Assembly (NCBI GenBank): GCA_045837725.1
Contig: JBEWZL010000260.1
Location: forward strand, 62,001-126,000
Direction of reading: 5' to 3'
DNA length: 64,000 bases
Source: Vermamoeba vermiformis
Taxonomy: Eukaryota; Tubulinea; Echinamoebida
Shown here: in pieces, positions 11,553 to 23,693 of the stretch
Layout of the letters: each line of letters opens with the position of its first letter
How positions within the stretch are numbered: position 1 is the stretch's first letter
Notes under the pieces: generated by a model
Databases searched by the model: none
Seen by the model: the letters and a program-made list of their open reading frames with translations, nothing else
What the model was told of the DNA's origin: nothing
Translations under genes and position numbers: made by a program

Positions 11553-14500
11553 CTACAATACGCTGCCTTTTTTCAATGCGTCCAAAATACTGTGCAAAGG
11601 TTCGTTCAAATCATTAATTGCTGCAAACTTGTCGTGATTTTTAACGTTGTTGTTCAAATGCGCTTCGATGTTCTCGAGGTGATTTTGAGCGTCAATAATC
11701 GCAAGTTTAATGGCGTGTTTGGCACGGCCCATTTGATCTGCGGGAGGTGGAGTTTGATCCAACGGCGCGGTTGGTGGCGGGAAGTTTCCGATAATCTTGG
11801 CCAATTCCTAATCAGGCAATGTAAGTTACGAGCTCGATTCTGTAACGTAATTAATAGCATACCAATTTAATGACACGAACAGTGCCACCAATCTGCAAGA
11901 CTTGACCGCTCGAAGTGATGGCTGGGATGATATTGTTCTTGATGTTTTCAAGCTGTTTTATCGCGAGTGAAACATTGGCCACGTGACCTGCAAGCGCCGT
12001 GAAGTGAGCCTGCAGGAAAATGTTCATTATTTCTCTGTAACAAAGCCACACAACAATACGACTTACCTGCTCTTCGGGACTGAGATTCGACTCTTGTTGA
12101 GCTGTTTGTGTCACAGGTGTCGGACTGGTGTTCACGGAAACTTGTTGCGTCGGCTGGGGAGGAGCTGATTGGACTGTAGTTGCGGGGATCTTCGCTGGAC
12201 CAGGCATGAAAAAAGCAGCTTTCTTAGGCTCAGCCGTGTTAGAAGCAACAGCTGCTTGTTGTGACGGTTGTGCCACGCTTGGTGAGGCCATGCGCACGAC
12301 AGGTGTCACTTGCTGTGTTGGCTGTGGTGCTGCAGAGGTAGTGCGCGGCGCTCTGTTTTGAGACAAGAAGCTCTGACGGGGAGCTTGCTGTGGCTGTTGG
12401 GCCTGTTGAGGCTGCTGCTCGAAGTGCTGGACTGCAGTAGTGGACGGCTGTTGAGTGGCGGTTGAAGTTGGTTGTGACTGCGCCACTACTGAAGGTTGTT
12501 GTGCTGCCGTAACAGGGGTCACATTTGCCGTGGGTTGGTTGACATGTGATGAAGTCGGCTGAGTGACAGATGTCACATTAGTGTTGACTTCTTTTGACGG
12601 CGCGCACTCTTCAATCTTCTCAACAGTGTTGCTGCTGTACAGGCGCAGCACGAACTTGGTATTGACGCCTGCATCCCACGTGCACGGCACAATGACGTAA
12701 CGGCCTGCCTCGAGAGTGGTCTCTAACGAAGCTAATCGAAAATGTCAGCTCACTGTCCACGCGGAAAAAAATGCGCGTGAGACTTACTCTCAAAATCAAC
12801 GAACGGGCTGACGGCCACTTGATCTTTTTGCGTGTCACCTATTGTCATATTAGAACCTATCCATGTACAATGACTCGCAACACTTACTGTCGCGTTTGAA
12901 CAAGTAAAATCCCATGTGCGATCGGCCAGTCAATTGCGGCTCTGCGTTTGTAAGTGTAATGGTCACGTGACCCTTGCTTGGCATTTGGAAGACGTATTGA
13001 GGGTTGGCGTTGAATGATGCGAGTCCTCCTGCTGATTCGCCAGCCCATTGTCCCTGCGTCACATTTGACATGAGTTACTGAAAGCAGATCTAGATCTCGC
13101 AACTCGTGTCACTTACATTAACTGCGATGGTATTCCAGTTCTTGCACTTTGTAATCTTGAATTCGGCACTGCTCTCAATGTGCAGCGAGTACGAGGAGTG
13201 CAATTTGGGCTGAATGGTCATCGGAATAATCGAGTAATTGCCCGGAGGTAACTCGAAGTCAGTTGTCACTGAAGTCAATATTAGCGATACTAATCAGCCA
13301 CTAACATTATAATAGAGACATACCTTTACTCGAGCAGTAGAATTCTCCGCCATAAATGACGTCTTCTTTGAGCAATGAAAGATTTTTCAAGCCCTCATCT
13401 GCACCACAAGTCAACGCTTGTCAACGACTCGTATATGATTACAATGTTACGTACATTTCGTTCTCACCAAGTAGAATCCAATGGCAGGCAAGGGATTCTT
13501 CTCGCCGTGCGGCGTGTAAAATCGTTGAGGCTGCGAAAGTGATACTGTCAAATAACCAGGCTGCGTTGTCGAGACAGCAAAATGAGGTCCTGATCGCCAG
13601 CCAAGGTCTTCTTTCCATTCACCCTAAGTGCAGCTCGTTAAGTTACTAGTACTAAGTCGGAAATATGATGGGTTCTTACAGAAATGACCGCGGAGAACCA
13701 ATCGATTGGGTGCAACTTGCAAATGTAAAATTGATTGAAGTACTTCAAGAAATCTTCAATAGACATCCACAACACTTTCTCCTCGCCGGGCACAGCTCCT
13801 ACTTCCTTCTGCGGTCATAATAAACTCATTAATACCGCGACAATATTCACGAAACCAAGGGCACTCACCATGATTTCTTGAGTCCACTTGGGCGACTTAG
13901 CACTAAAATCCCCAGTCCAATGGCCTATTTATGGTTAGATAAGTACTACTATATTAATATATGCGCCGTACTTTTGTTCAAGTTATCGCGAAGTTTGACG
14001 AGCAGCTGATTTTGAGACGTTTGTTTGATGTCTTGAACAATGTACAAATGCTCCTACAAATAGAATTCGATTAGCATTGTCTATATTCATACAACGTCTT
14101 ATGGTAGTCTTACTTTAATCAAGCCTACATTTGATACGTCACTTTGAACGGCACTAACTTCGCAGCAAATAATATTTTTGTGCTGCACGTGATCCATCAA
14201 CAAATTCAATAACATTTGCAAATCAACTGAAGAGTCGACAATACTACTCATATATATTATTAGATATTGAAGGAATAAGCCTTGCTTTTCACATACATTT
14301 TGTCAGTGGATGCGCCGGTCAAACCGCTTAGAACAAATTCAGGCGAGCAATATCTAATAGCACCATATGAGCCCAATGACTTGGCATAGGCCTAATTAGT
14401 TATGTAATCGTTAGTGCTCGATTCACGAGTGATTTTCTCCGAACATTTCCCGTACCTTTTCGAGGATCATTGGCCAAGTCTCTCCTTCTAATAAACGCAA

Positions 14501-16594
14501 TAAGATTAATATCCATATAAATAACCTATTTTACACTAATATAGTATCTTTACGTACCACTAGCTGATGAAGTAAATAAGGGTCGTCCATTGTCATCGCA
14601 CGGCACGTAGTCATCTACAATAATGGTCTCCCAGCCCTTAGCATTGGCATTATAGAACCTGATGGTGTACACGCCTGCCTCAACACTCTCAGCACCGAAC
14701 AATGAAAATAAACTTTCAAGTTGCGATGTGAGCGCAGATAAAATGGACAAAAATCGAACGTCCGTGTGAGGTCCTACAATACAAAGAACAGTTAGTTTAA
14801 CTCTCTAAGCATTCGAAACCATCCATCTCATACCTGCCACGGGCTGTGCGGGGTCATAACCTTCAATGAAAAGCGAAGGTGAGGTATAAAGATCCTTCAC
14901 GCGTCTCCAAGTAGCAGCAATGGAGTTGTTTTCTGGTCACAAAAATTAAGACCGTAGCTCATTAAGAAGAGTCACGCGTACCTGACACAGACGAATTGAT
15001 GTGCTTAAACTGATCATCGACAAAATGCTTGCCACTCTGCTTCAAGTTCTCAGCAAATGCAGGAGGTTGATCCGTTTCATCATTCTGCAACATTTGTTAG
15101 TTGACACGCCATAAGATAGTATTGTGCTATACTTACGTAAAGACTTCGTCTGTTTCTGCGCTTGATTGTGGCATAAACACTATCACGTGCGAGTTTTGCG
15201 GGAGGTGACACAGTGTACGAGAGCTTCGGAAGCTGATTATTGACGGGTGCTGTGACAGGTGCTGTCAATTGTGGGCGTTGAGTAGTAGAAGCACGGCCAG
15301 GTGAACTACGTGGTTGTGCTACCAAATTAGCCGAAGGTTGTTTCGCGTTGGACGGTGTCAATGGTGCGGACTGTTTAGGTTGAGTTGGTGACTGTACAGT
15401 AACAGGTTGAGGTGCCTCACTCGGCTGAACTTGTTGAGGTTGAGTGGTTGGCTGAACTGCCGGCTGTGCTGTTGGTTGAGGTGTCGGTTGCGTGACTTGT
15501 GGTGCGGTTTGTGGTGCTTCAGTGGTAGTTTGAGGTTCCTGTCGGCGACCAATAAAACCACCGTTCTGTGGAGGTCTCGAACCTAAACATAAGTTAGATC
15601 ACGTACATCTTGCCATTGCAAAATAGAAAATGCAACTATGCAAATACTAAAAACTGACCCATTTTTCCGGCGAAGCTAGCGCTCGGAGACCGCGTCAACT
15701 CCGGTCGTTCAGTGTTCTGTGCGCTCGGGGATGTAACGTTCTGCTTGGGTCTGGAAACAGATGCGGACCAACCGCGAGACTGAGGAGCGGTCTCAGCGTG
15801 AGGTTTGGGTGACTCGGGCGCGGGTATAGTATTATCGACTTGAGCACGAGGTGATATAGGCTGCTCCACTTGTGCCTCTATCTTAATAGGAGGAACAATT
15901 GGCGTTGCATTAAGCGTTGTTGTAGGACTTAATGGCGGGCTTTGTGGCTTCGTGACGGGTTCGGGTTGACGTGGTGTTTGAACAGCTTGTGGTTGTGGCT
16001 CTGTCCTTGGTGACAAAGGCGCCTGTTGCACAACGGCAGCAGTATTATTGTTCTGATCCGCTGGTGCTGTGCTATTGTTTGCCTCCTCTTGCGGCGGAAT
16101 ACTCGGGTTGCTGTCGATCAACCTCGCACCTCCCAAGACGTTGATGTTCGGGCGCTGATTAATTTTTGTGGCAACTTCTGACAGTTTCTCCTCGAGCCAG
16201 TATATCTTTTCAACCAAGAAGGCGAAGGTCTTTTGACGAAACAGATTCAGATCCGTTCCTTCTGGTGGTGGTGCTCCAAGAGATGTGTATATCGAAGCAA
16301 TTGATTTATCAATCTCCTGCAGTGGCTCTTTCACGGATTCATAGGTAATTTGTAAGATCTGGAAATTAGAATTGGTCAATCTGTCAAATGTCCAACCTCC
16401 CCAATTACAAACGAAACTAAAATTCCAAATTATCATAATAATAATTGTTCGAATTTTTGGCATAAAATGTCACGAAAGAAATAAATAGCTGGCGTGCAGT
16501 TCTAATTAATAATTAAAATTAGGTTATTCCAATTAGCCGCATTACAAGCCCAAGTTACCTTCTCGAATTTAAGCTTATTCTCATCCGAGGCCAT
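11553..16594 (-). CDS. Calpain-like protein lacking the catalytic cysteine
   Basis: A large multi-exon calpain-family protein. In order: an N-terminal helical segment (ITYESVKEPLQEIDKSIASI), a long Pro/Gln/Thr-rich linker (about 15170-16130), a calpain protease domain (about 13870-15080), calpain domain-III-like beta sandwiches (YVIVPCTWDAGVNTKFVLR ends one), a second Pro/Gln/Ala-rich linker (about 12130-12610) and a helical C-terminus. In active calpains the cysteine sits in G-x-x-GDCWFLAAL; here the exon junction reads GPHTDVRFLSILSAL, with Val in its place. The His motif survives (GLIKEHLYIV), but the Asn motif reads VKLRDNLNKSHWTG, with Asp for Asn. YAKSLGSYGAIRY and DDYVPCDDNGRPLF confirm the fold. 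It has no penta-EF-hand. Known dead calpains act as scaffolds. Start MASDENKLKFEK at 16594. Confidence 0.85.
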
Positions 16595-17073
16595 GGTGCG
16601 CTCAATAACGTCATAAAATAATTGAAACACCGCGCGCACAAGGACAAGGTATCGCAATGTAAATTTCTTCCTTGACATGCACGTCAAAAAATTACCATTT
16701 TCACCCGCTGACCTACTTTCGCAGGACTTCATTACGACGTCCGCTTAATATACATACTCAAACCATTTTGATACCAACGCCGAAGCTGGAGGCACGCCGA
16801 GAATAGGAAGATCGGCCGATCCGAAAACTGAACCGCTCCTGATCTACTTGCTGAAAATCCTATCCTGTAACTACGAGCGGTTTTATGTGCATAAGTTAGT
16901 GCTTGTCGGTACAATTATTTTCTCTAACGAAGATTGTTTTTTCCATTTTTATCAAGTTTATCCTCCGCAGAAAAATCAGGCCGGCAGATTTTGGGCAGAA
17001 TTTTGTCCCATTAAACCTCGTTCAGCCTGTTTTCTTCTTTCTAGTTACCTGCACTACAACACCCCCAATCAAA
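16595..17073. promoter_or_regulatory. Divergent promoter region of calpain-like and eIF5A genes
   Basis: Intergenic stretch of 479 bp between outward-facing genes. The eIF5A leader is pyrimidine-rich just before the start (tttcttctttctagttacc), and GT...AG pairs in it could form a 5'-UTR intron. No coding gene is supported here. Confidence 0.4.
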
Positions 17074-17779
17074 ATGGCCGAAGAAACTTTCGAAAAGACC
17101 GATGCCGGTTCATCTCTTACTTACCCCATGCAGGCCTCCTCCATCCGTAAGGGTGGCTACGCCATTTTGAAGGGTTTCCCTTGCAAGGTTATGGATATGT
17201 CAACCTCCAAGACCGGCAAGCACGGTCACGCCAAGGTCAACATGACTGGTGTTGATATCTTCACTGGCAAGAAGTACGAAGAACTTTTCGGCTCTACCCA
17301 CAACGTCGAAGTTCCCAACGTCGAGCGTGCTGATTACCAAGTATGTATTATCTATTCGAGCAATATTTTTGCCTATTTTAATGGCTTGATGCGATTTGGT
17401 GGTTGCTGTATTGAAAATTTTTTTAAAATACGTTTTCTGGATTTTTAAATCTTATTTGTGGTAACCGCTTGAATCGCTTAAAATCGCGAAATTAAAATGA
17501 CTTCGTACTTCGCAAGATGATTATTTATTATTTATAACAAAATTGTCACTAACCTCCTTTATTTTTAATTAGTTGATCGATATTACTGATGACGATCCCG
17601 CTTTCGTCTCCCTCTTGGACCAAAACGGTAACACCAAGGACGATTTGAAGCTCCCCGAAGGTGAGCTCGGTCAACAACTCAAGGCTGAATTCTCCTCTGG
17701 CAAGTCTTTGGTTGTTGCCGTCCAATCTGCTATGGGCGTTCAACAAATCATGTCCTTCAAGGAAGACACCAAGGCTTAA
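17074..17779 (+). CDS. eIF5A: Translation initiation factor 5A
   Basis: Ribosome-associated elongation/termination factor that is activated by hypusine. The product is 157 residues from two exons (17074-17340 and 17573-17779) joined across a 232-bp intron, long for this window. The N-terminus has the usual FEKTDAGSS and [12 protein letters not shown]. The hypusination loop [12 protein letters not shown] is intact, with the modified lysine at residue 49. [17 protein letters not shown] and the OB-fold end GELGQQL are conserved. Strongly codon-biased exons (AAG, CTC, GTC, ACC) fit a highly expressed gene. Confidence 0.98.
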
Positions 17780-18037
17780 GTTCCCTGCCTGTACCGATCC
17801 CTATAAATTATTCTTGTATCAATTTTTTGCCAGGATTTGATCCTAAATCTTTTTAATCCAAAAAACCTAGAGCGGTTAGCGCCGTTGCGAAATAAAAACC
17901 CTATTTTGTAATTCGCGCAGTGCCCAGGTGAGAATCGCAAAGCAGAAGTCTTAGGCGCCTAAGATACTCGCTTATCTTGCATCGGGATGTGGATTCAGAT
18001 CGTTTATTTACAAATGGGGTTCTTATCATCGATTGGC

Positions 18038-19358
18038 TTAAATGAGTTTGTGGAACTGATTGTAGGCGCTGTCCAAATCAAACAACATTTGTCGTTCTTG
18101 CTCTTCATTCAGCTGATCGCTTGCCTTCATCCGGCTCAAAATTCCTAACCTGTACTTAACAAGTTAACGGTCTATTGCTGGGTTAACTCTATGATGACTG
18201 CTTACCAGTATTGTACTTTTGTCTTGCCTTCAAAGTTTGGCGGTAGCGTGGTCACTCGGGTCAGTGCGTCGTTCAGATCCAACAGCAAGGGTTGCAGCTG
18301 ATCCACAGCAACCATCTTTAACTTTAGCGAGTCCATAAGAGTAATAAAGTGTTGTACCTATTGACAAGTAACCGCGTTAGGATAGAAGACAAAGTCGGTC
18401 TTTACACGTCGTGACACGTACCGCTTCTGCGATAGCTTTTGGAATTTCAGGCACGATTGGAACGCTCGGGGCACCAACTTCGACGAGTCTGTAGTATGCC
18501 GCTGGGCAGTTGAGCTATTGAATAAGGAATTAGCTTGTTATGACTTAAGTCCCTTTGATGTTGAACGAGAGACTCTCGTTCACTGCTTTGTAAGCAGATC
18601 TTTAAGTACTAACCCTATATTCTTGTAAGAACTGTCCTACATCAGGCACATCATCCTTAATCAAGCTTTTCAAAGTCTTGTAATGATTACAAAGCTTGGT
18701 GCAAGTGGCACTGTACCTAAACGACACGTGTTGGTCAGGTACTTGTGAGGTGTACAAATAAACTGTAAATTGAACTTACTCTTCGAATGGCATTGCTTCA
18801 CGTAGCTGAGCCTTCTCTAATGCTTCAGTAGTCTTGAATATCGCATATAGCTCCGCCAAATTGTCGTAGAACTCTTTCTCTTTGGCACTGCCGGTAGTGT
18901 ATAGACTTATTTCTTTTGTCGGCCCTTTATATCAAATTAATTATACCTATTTATTCGCCAGATATACAGTATCACGCGCTTACGTGTCACTTCAGTTTGT
19001 TGAAAGTAATTGGGCATTTTTGGTTGTACGTGCTGTGGATTTGTATAGACAGGTGGACTAAACGAAATTTAATTAAATGATGAACAATATTATAATATCC
19101 ATTGTATAAATTTGAGGACATACGAGCATTAATTACACGCTATGTCAATTAGAAAAATAATTTGCGCAAAAAAATAAGAATTTGTTGGCAATTATTCTTA
19201 CCTTGGATTGGTAGCAACGGGACTATTTACAACAGGTTTATTTACATTGGTTTGTGGCTGGAATTATTAATTAATAAATTATTGAATTCAATTTCGGTCG
19301 ATCTTACGGGTGAAGTTTCTTTCTTCGTTGTCCCGAATATACTCGAGAAAAAACTCAT
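18038..19358 (-). CDS. VPS28: ESCRT-I subunit VPS28
   Basis: VPS28 is a core ESCRT-I subunit that bridges to ESCRT-II in sorting ubiquitinated cargo into multivesicular bodies. The C-terminal four-helix domain is clear: VQHFITLMDSLKLKMVAVDQ, LPPNFEGKTKVQYW, then RQMLFDLDSAYNQFHKLI and the stop. Upstream, ELYAIFKTTEALEKA, YSATCTKLCNHYKTLKSLI and CPAAYYRLVEVGAP match the core domain. The start is MSFFSSIFGTTKKETSP at 19358, joined by short introns to a Pro/Asn-rich stretch (TNVNKPVVNSPVATNP, then PPVYTNPQHVQP). This N-terminal extension is longer than in the human protein. About seven introns are present. Convergent with eIF5A. Confidence 0.93.
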
Positions 19359-19608
19359 CGTAGGCGATGAAAAATATTTTACAGTTGTGCTACGTAATAT
19401 ACAATAATGTTAGAAATCCCTTGTTGCAAAAAACTGACTTCTTGAATTTTGGCCACGTGGTACCGTCCACGAGGTCTGCTTAAAGTAAACAAAATTAGCT
19501 ACATTATATTTAAATCATCGCTTTATTTAAAATTACAATTGTGCTTGTACACGCCTTATTTATTCGGATCTTTGTCCAGAACTTGTATTGTTTATTATTA
19601 GGATTATT

Positions 19609-21101
19609 CTATTTCTTCTTGATGGCATCCAAGTTCAATTTAATTCCACCTTCTTTCTCATCATCGCTGTCAGAGTCGCCCTTCTTCTTGTCTTTCTTCT
19701 TCGAGCCTGAAGTACCGGCGTCCATTGACAGCACGTCCATCGTGCAATCAAATTTAAACATGCAGTCCTTCAAGAAAGTGTCGCTAGATTCTACGCACAT
19801 CGAGTTAGTACGGCACAAAGGTTCGTAATCGACGGAAGAATTTGTCGGTGGCATGCCGATAAAAACTAAAATGCAAGACAGTCGTTATAGTTGTAATGAT
19901 ACATACCAGGAATATCAGAATCGACGCGCACGAACAAAAAGTCGAAGCCACGGTGTTCTTTAGACTCCTTTTCTTCTTTGCCAGTCTCCTTCAAGAACTT
20001 ACTGCCCATAGCGTAGACCAATTCTTTATGATGTTTTTGCGCCTCTTCAGTGGCAGGGTGCAAATCAATGAGTTCAACGCACGTGGTGTTCATGTAATTG
20101 ACTTGTTGTTCTTGGTGGTGCACGAGTTGATCTAATTTCTGGTCCAATCGTTGATGGTGATTGCCAGGACCCTTATCTTCGAAGAAATCTAAGATGGCAA
20201 ACGACACAACATCTGATTTCTTCTCAGAGTTGACTTGGTTGCTCTGTGCAGTCGACTTTTCCCAAACGTAGATCTTGTGTTGGCTTACGAGAGAAGTCAA
20301 ATGGTCTAAATTAAAAAAAAATTAATACGGGTAAATTATGAAGGTCTATAGTTAATGAAACAGGATTATTGCTTTTTTGTGCGATGATCTAAATTATTTT
20401 TAATTTTTGTAAACTGCGGCAAAATTATTCTGACGAACGGGCAAGGTGGAGAATAAAAGAAACTTACCGTTTGTGAATCTAGGGCTTTCGTTGGGCGGGG
20501 TTGACAAGGACTTCAATTCAGGAAGATCTTCCGCCGAGGCTAACCGCATCTTACCAGCACTTTTCTTGAATGGGTTGAAACTGCCTCTCTTTTTCTTCTT
20601 AATCGTTCCTTGAATGTCGTCATGCTCCACAAAATATAGACGATGACTTTTCATGCTTTTGAATTGCTTTTGCTTGAACTCGTTGTGTTGCTTGCGCAGC
20701 TCCTTTGCAAAGCCTCGGGCAAGAACGCTGGGTCCATAAATATCAACTTGAGTATTAAATTGCATGGCATTAGTCTTTAGTAAGCTTGCAACATAGTCCG
20801 CCATCCAGTTAATACAAATCTCCGCTGGAACGTAGTCGTCACTGGTTTTGTCTTCTGTCACGGCGAATGCAATCATTTTGTCCGGGAACACAGCTAATCC
20901 AGCTTTTGTTTTGAGGTGAATTTGAAATACAGCAAACTTAACCTTGGGTTTGCCAAGATTTACATCTCGTAGGGTAATTTGCCAGAAAGGCATATGCGCG
21001 CGAATAATAGTATTTAATTCGGCGATAAATTGTTCGGGTGTTCCGCATGTTCGTAGCTCCATAGCTGAATAATCAACTTTTTTTACTTCTGCTTCGGCCA
21101 T
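19609..21101 (-). CDS. Unrecognised three-exon protein with Lys/Asp-rich tail
   Basis: I do not recognise this protein. Exon 1 (21101 to about 20468) starts MAEAEVKKVDYSAMELRTCG and holds a folded domain with MPFWQITLRDVNLGKPKVKF and a basic segment GTIKKKKRGSFNPFKKS. Exon 2 (about 20304-19907) has SQHKIYVWEKSTAQ and a His/Gln-rich helix (HHQRLDQKLDQLVHHQEQQ). Exon 3 ends in GSKKKDKKKGDSDSDDEKEG. There is no signal peptide or membrane segment, so it is probably cytosolic or nuclear. The total is about 430 residues. Frames join cleanly across both introns, which supports a real gene. Confidence 0.65.
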
Positions 21102-21754
21102 CTTGTAGCGGTAAAACGACTTTCTGGATTACGTAAAGCTTACTCGAGTAAATAACTACAAGCAATAATGTGTCAGTTGTGGTCTCGCTTTTGCGAATTG
21201 AAATATTTGGATAGCAACCCAAATTTCACAACGTTTTAATTTTGTACATAAAATCTCCCCGTTCATCTCGCGTTAATTTGTTGTGTTCGCGTGTCAATTC
21301 AACCATTTTCTGTGTTGATTATCATTGAATATACACGCATGTCTGTAATCAAATAATTATCTGAAGCTACAACCTCGCTGCATAAACGGATAGGACAGAA
21401 AAATGCCAATCGCCCGCGGAATCCGTTATTTACCGTCACAAAGGTATTAATCACTTATCTTACGATATATTTTTCGAGCCACAGTCAAGTAATCTGAATT
21501 ATTACTCGAATTCGGTTCATCTCTAACAATCTGTCAGATTTGGCCTCAGCAACCATTAATTAATTTCCTTGCTGTGGGGATTAATATTTTTACCAATAGC
21601 AATTTACGTTGCGACTGAAAAATCTTTATTACGATTTTTATGTGAATACTGACGTCGCCACAAATACGTCAGCTCCAATATTTAGTTGGTGCCCGTCTTC
21701 AATTACTTATTTATCGTCATAGTTATTAACGTAACAAACAATTAATATTACACG
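21102..21754. other. AT-rich intergenic region
   Basis: About 650 bp between the starts of two outward-facing genes. It is AT-rich and contains TGACGTCG and ATACGTCAG-type CRE-like words near 21650-21670. No open frame with protein character was found. Confidence 0.4.
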
Positions 21755-22140
21755 ATGGATTCTTACTACATTAACGCGAGAACAAAAGACACATCTACTT
21801 TCCTCAATAAGAAAACAAAAATAAAGCTCATTAGATCGTTAATATTCATAATATCAACAGTATCAATACTTCTAATTCTTAGTAGCCTTGTAGTCACTCG
21901 CGGTAAGTTGCAGGCCTTGATCCACTTTAAAAAAATAACCTTTTCTTGTAGGCGCGTCAACGACATTATTTTTTTCAGGCAGAAGTCTTTTAAGTAGTTC
22001 AAATACCATGTACAATAGATGCGACTACGAAGATTGTATTTCGTGGCACAGGAATTCGGCGGATTTGGTAAGACAACCAATTTTCTTTTTTCGAAACTAA
22101 CACTTTTTATTCTTAGGCATTCGATAAATTCTTTAAATAA
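21755..22140 (+). CDS. Small single-pass membrane protein, neprilysin N-terminus-like
   Basis: A three-exon gene: 21755-21902, 21979-22067 and 22117-22140. Splicing gives an exact frame of 86 residues. The product begins MDSYYINARTKDTSTF, has a basic stretch (NKKTKIKLIR), one membrane segment (SLIFIISTVSILLILSSLVV) and a short outer part, RCDYEDCISWHRNSADL then AFDKFFK. The order of basic cytosolic tail, anchor and a Cys-x4-Cys pair resembles the start of M13 (neprilysin/ECE) metallopeptidases, but no peptidase domain follows. It could be a relic of such a gene or an independent micropeptide. It ends 36 bp from the stop of the convergent EF-hand gene. Confidence 0.5.
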
Positions 22141-22176
22141 TGTAACGTTGAGAATAAAAACAAGTTTTGAACAACG

Positions 22177-23693
22177 TTATTCCTCAGTTGGAAAGTTTTG
22201 GTTGAAATCGTCTGGGCGACCCATAGTGCCCATGAGTGGGTCAAGGTCACCATCATCTCTGGGAGTAAAATCCTTACGACTAACAAAGAACTTGAATTGT
22301 TCTTCTTGGCTGAATGCGTGGTTGAACATAAACGACACGTCAAAGTTGATGCCTGTTGCTACAAAGCTGTGACCGTAAGCCTTGACCTTAAACTATAGTA
22401 ATACCGTTATATTAATATACATTAGACTAAATATATGAACAATATAACTCTTAGTGGCTAATGATTTAACTTTTTTTTTGGACTCGAAATAAAAATTAAG
22501 TACTCGTGTGACTTACAGTTTTGAGGGTCTTAACGCCCATCGGCAAGAAGTCGTGGAAGTCAGCAGACAATGCACCGTAGTTGATGCTGCGGGCCATTTC
22601 AGCTTTAGTGCTTTGGATCACTGCTTGGGGAGGTAACAGGTTTTGTCCGATTTCGCCTAACCGATCCGCCACAACGTTCAAGTGCACGTGATCCAACAGC
22701 TGTACCGTCTGGTAAAAGCTTGGCTTAATTCCCAAATCAACGGCTGGATTCAAGGGCAGCATATTGAAGAAAGCTCTATTGCCTTGGAATACCAAGCCAG
22801 CATCGAGGCACAGATTCGATCCATCCAAATCGTCCAATCTAGCCAAGCCAATAGATGTTAGTATATTAATATTAATAATAGTACTTTTTCTTACCCTTGA
22901 GACAGGTGAAGCCACAAATGGAACTCTTCCAGGTTGGACATTAACGGCGCTAAAAATAGGAATTCCGTTAGAAGCTTGTACAACAATTAAAATTTTAATT
23001 AGGCCGGACTTACTGAACATTCTCAATGGCTCGCGGGCATCCGAAGACAAGTCAAGGGTCATTCTACCACCTGCTTTGCCATCCACTTGAAGTGGTTCGA
23101 AAACGGCGTGAGTTTGACGATTATTGATAAAATTTTGAGCCACTTTTCGCATGTTCTCTTCAGCATTAATTACGTCGCGTGATTCGTCCCAAATAAATTC
23201 AAAAACAACGGCTGGATTCGCTGAGTCGTCCGGGTACGTTTCGTGGCGGATGTCGAAGCCATAAGCTGGTTCTTGGTGCTCCATGTTTCCAACTTTAATC
23301 TTCAGGTTAATGTCTAGAATTTTTTTAATTGAATCAAGACCAGATCCGCCATTATTTCGTTGCATTAAATATCGAATTGCGTTGAAAAATGCAGGGATCT
23401 TCAATCTTTCTTTTACATCACGCAGGGGTTTCGTGCGAATATTGTATTCATACGAGTCGTCTTTTCTGAACCAGTTAGTGAACTCTTCCAAAGAGATGGT
23501 TCCATCCCGATCATCGTCAACTTCGCCAAATAATTCATTAATCTCATTGTCGGGCAGGTCTTCACCAGTAGCATAAAATATTCTTCTGAACTGCTGCTGG
23601 TTTATACCGTTTGAGCTCACCAGCAAAGGTTTCAAAGACCTTCTTAGCCAGATTTACTTCCGGATTATTCTCATCACCGTAATAGAAAGACAT
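22177..23693 (-). CDS. EF-hand protein with novel C-terminal domain; one apparent frame change
   Basis: The N-terminal part holds an EF-hand pair: a degenerate hand (SSNGINQQQFRRIF) and a canonical one with loop DDDRDGTISLEEF. The next 300 residues (for example AYGFDIRHETYPDDSANP, DGKAGGRMTLDLSSD, FGVKT-like LPMGVKTLKTVKAYGHSF) form a domain I do not recognise. It ends DDFNQNFPTEE. Two or three short introns interrupt it (around 22400-22515, 22860-22895 and 22960-23010). The likely start MSFYYGDENNPEVNLAKKVF at 23693 is in a different frame from the EF-hand part: a +1 change is needed between about 23635 and 23562, and no GT-AG intron of fitting length is available. Otherwise translation starts at the internal ATG at about 23635. 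Confidence 0.65.
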
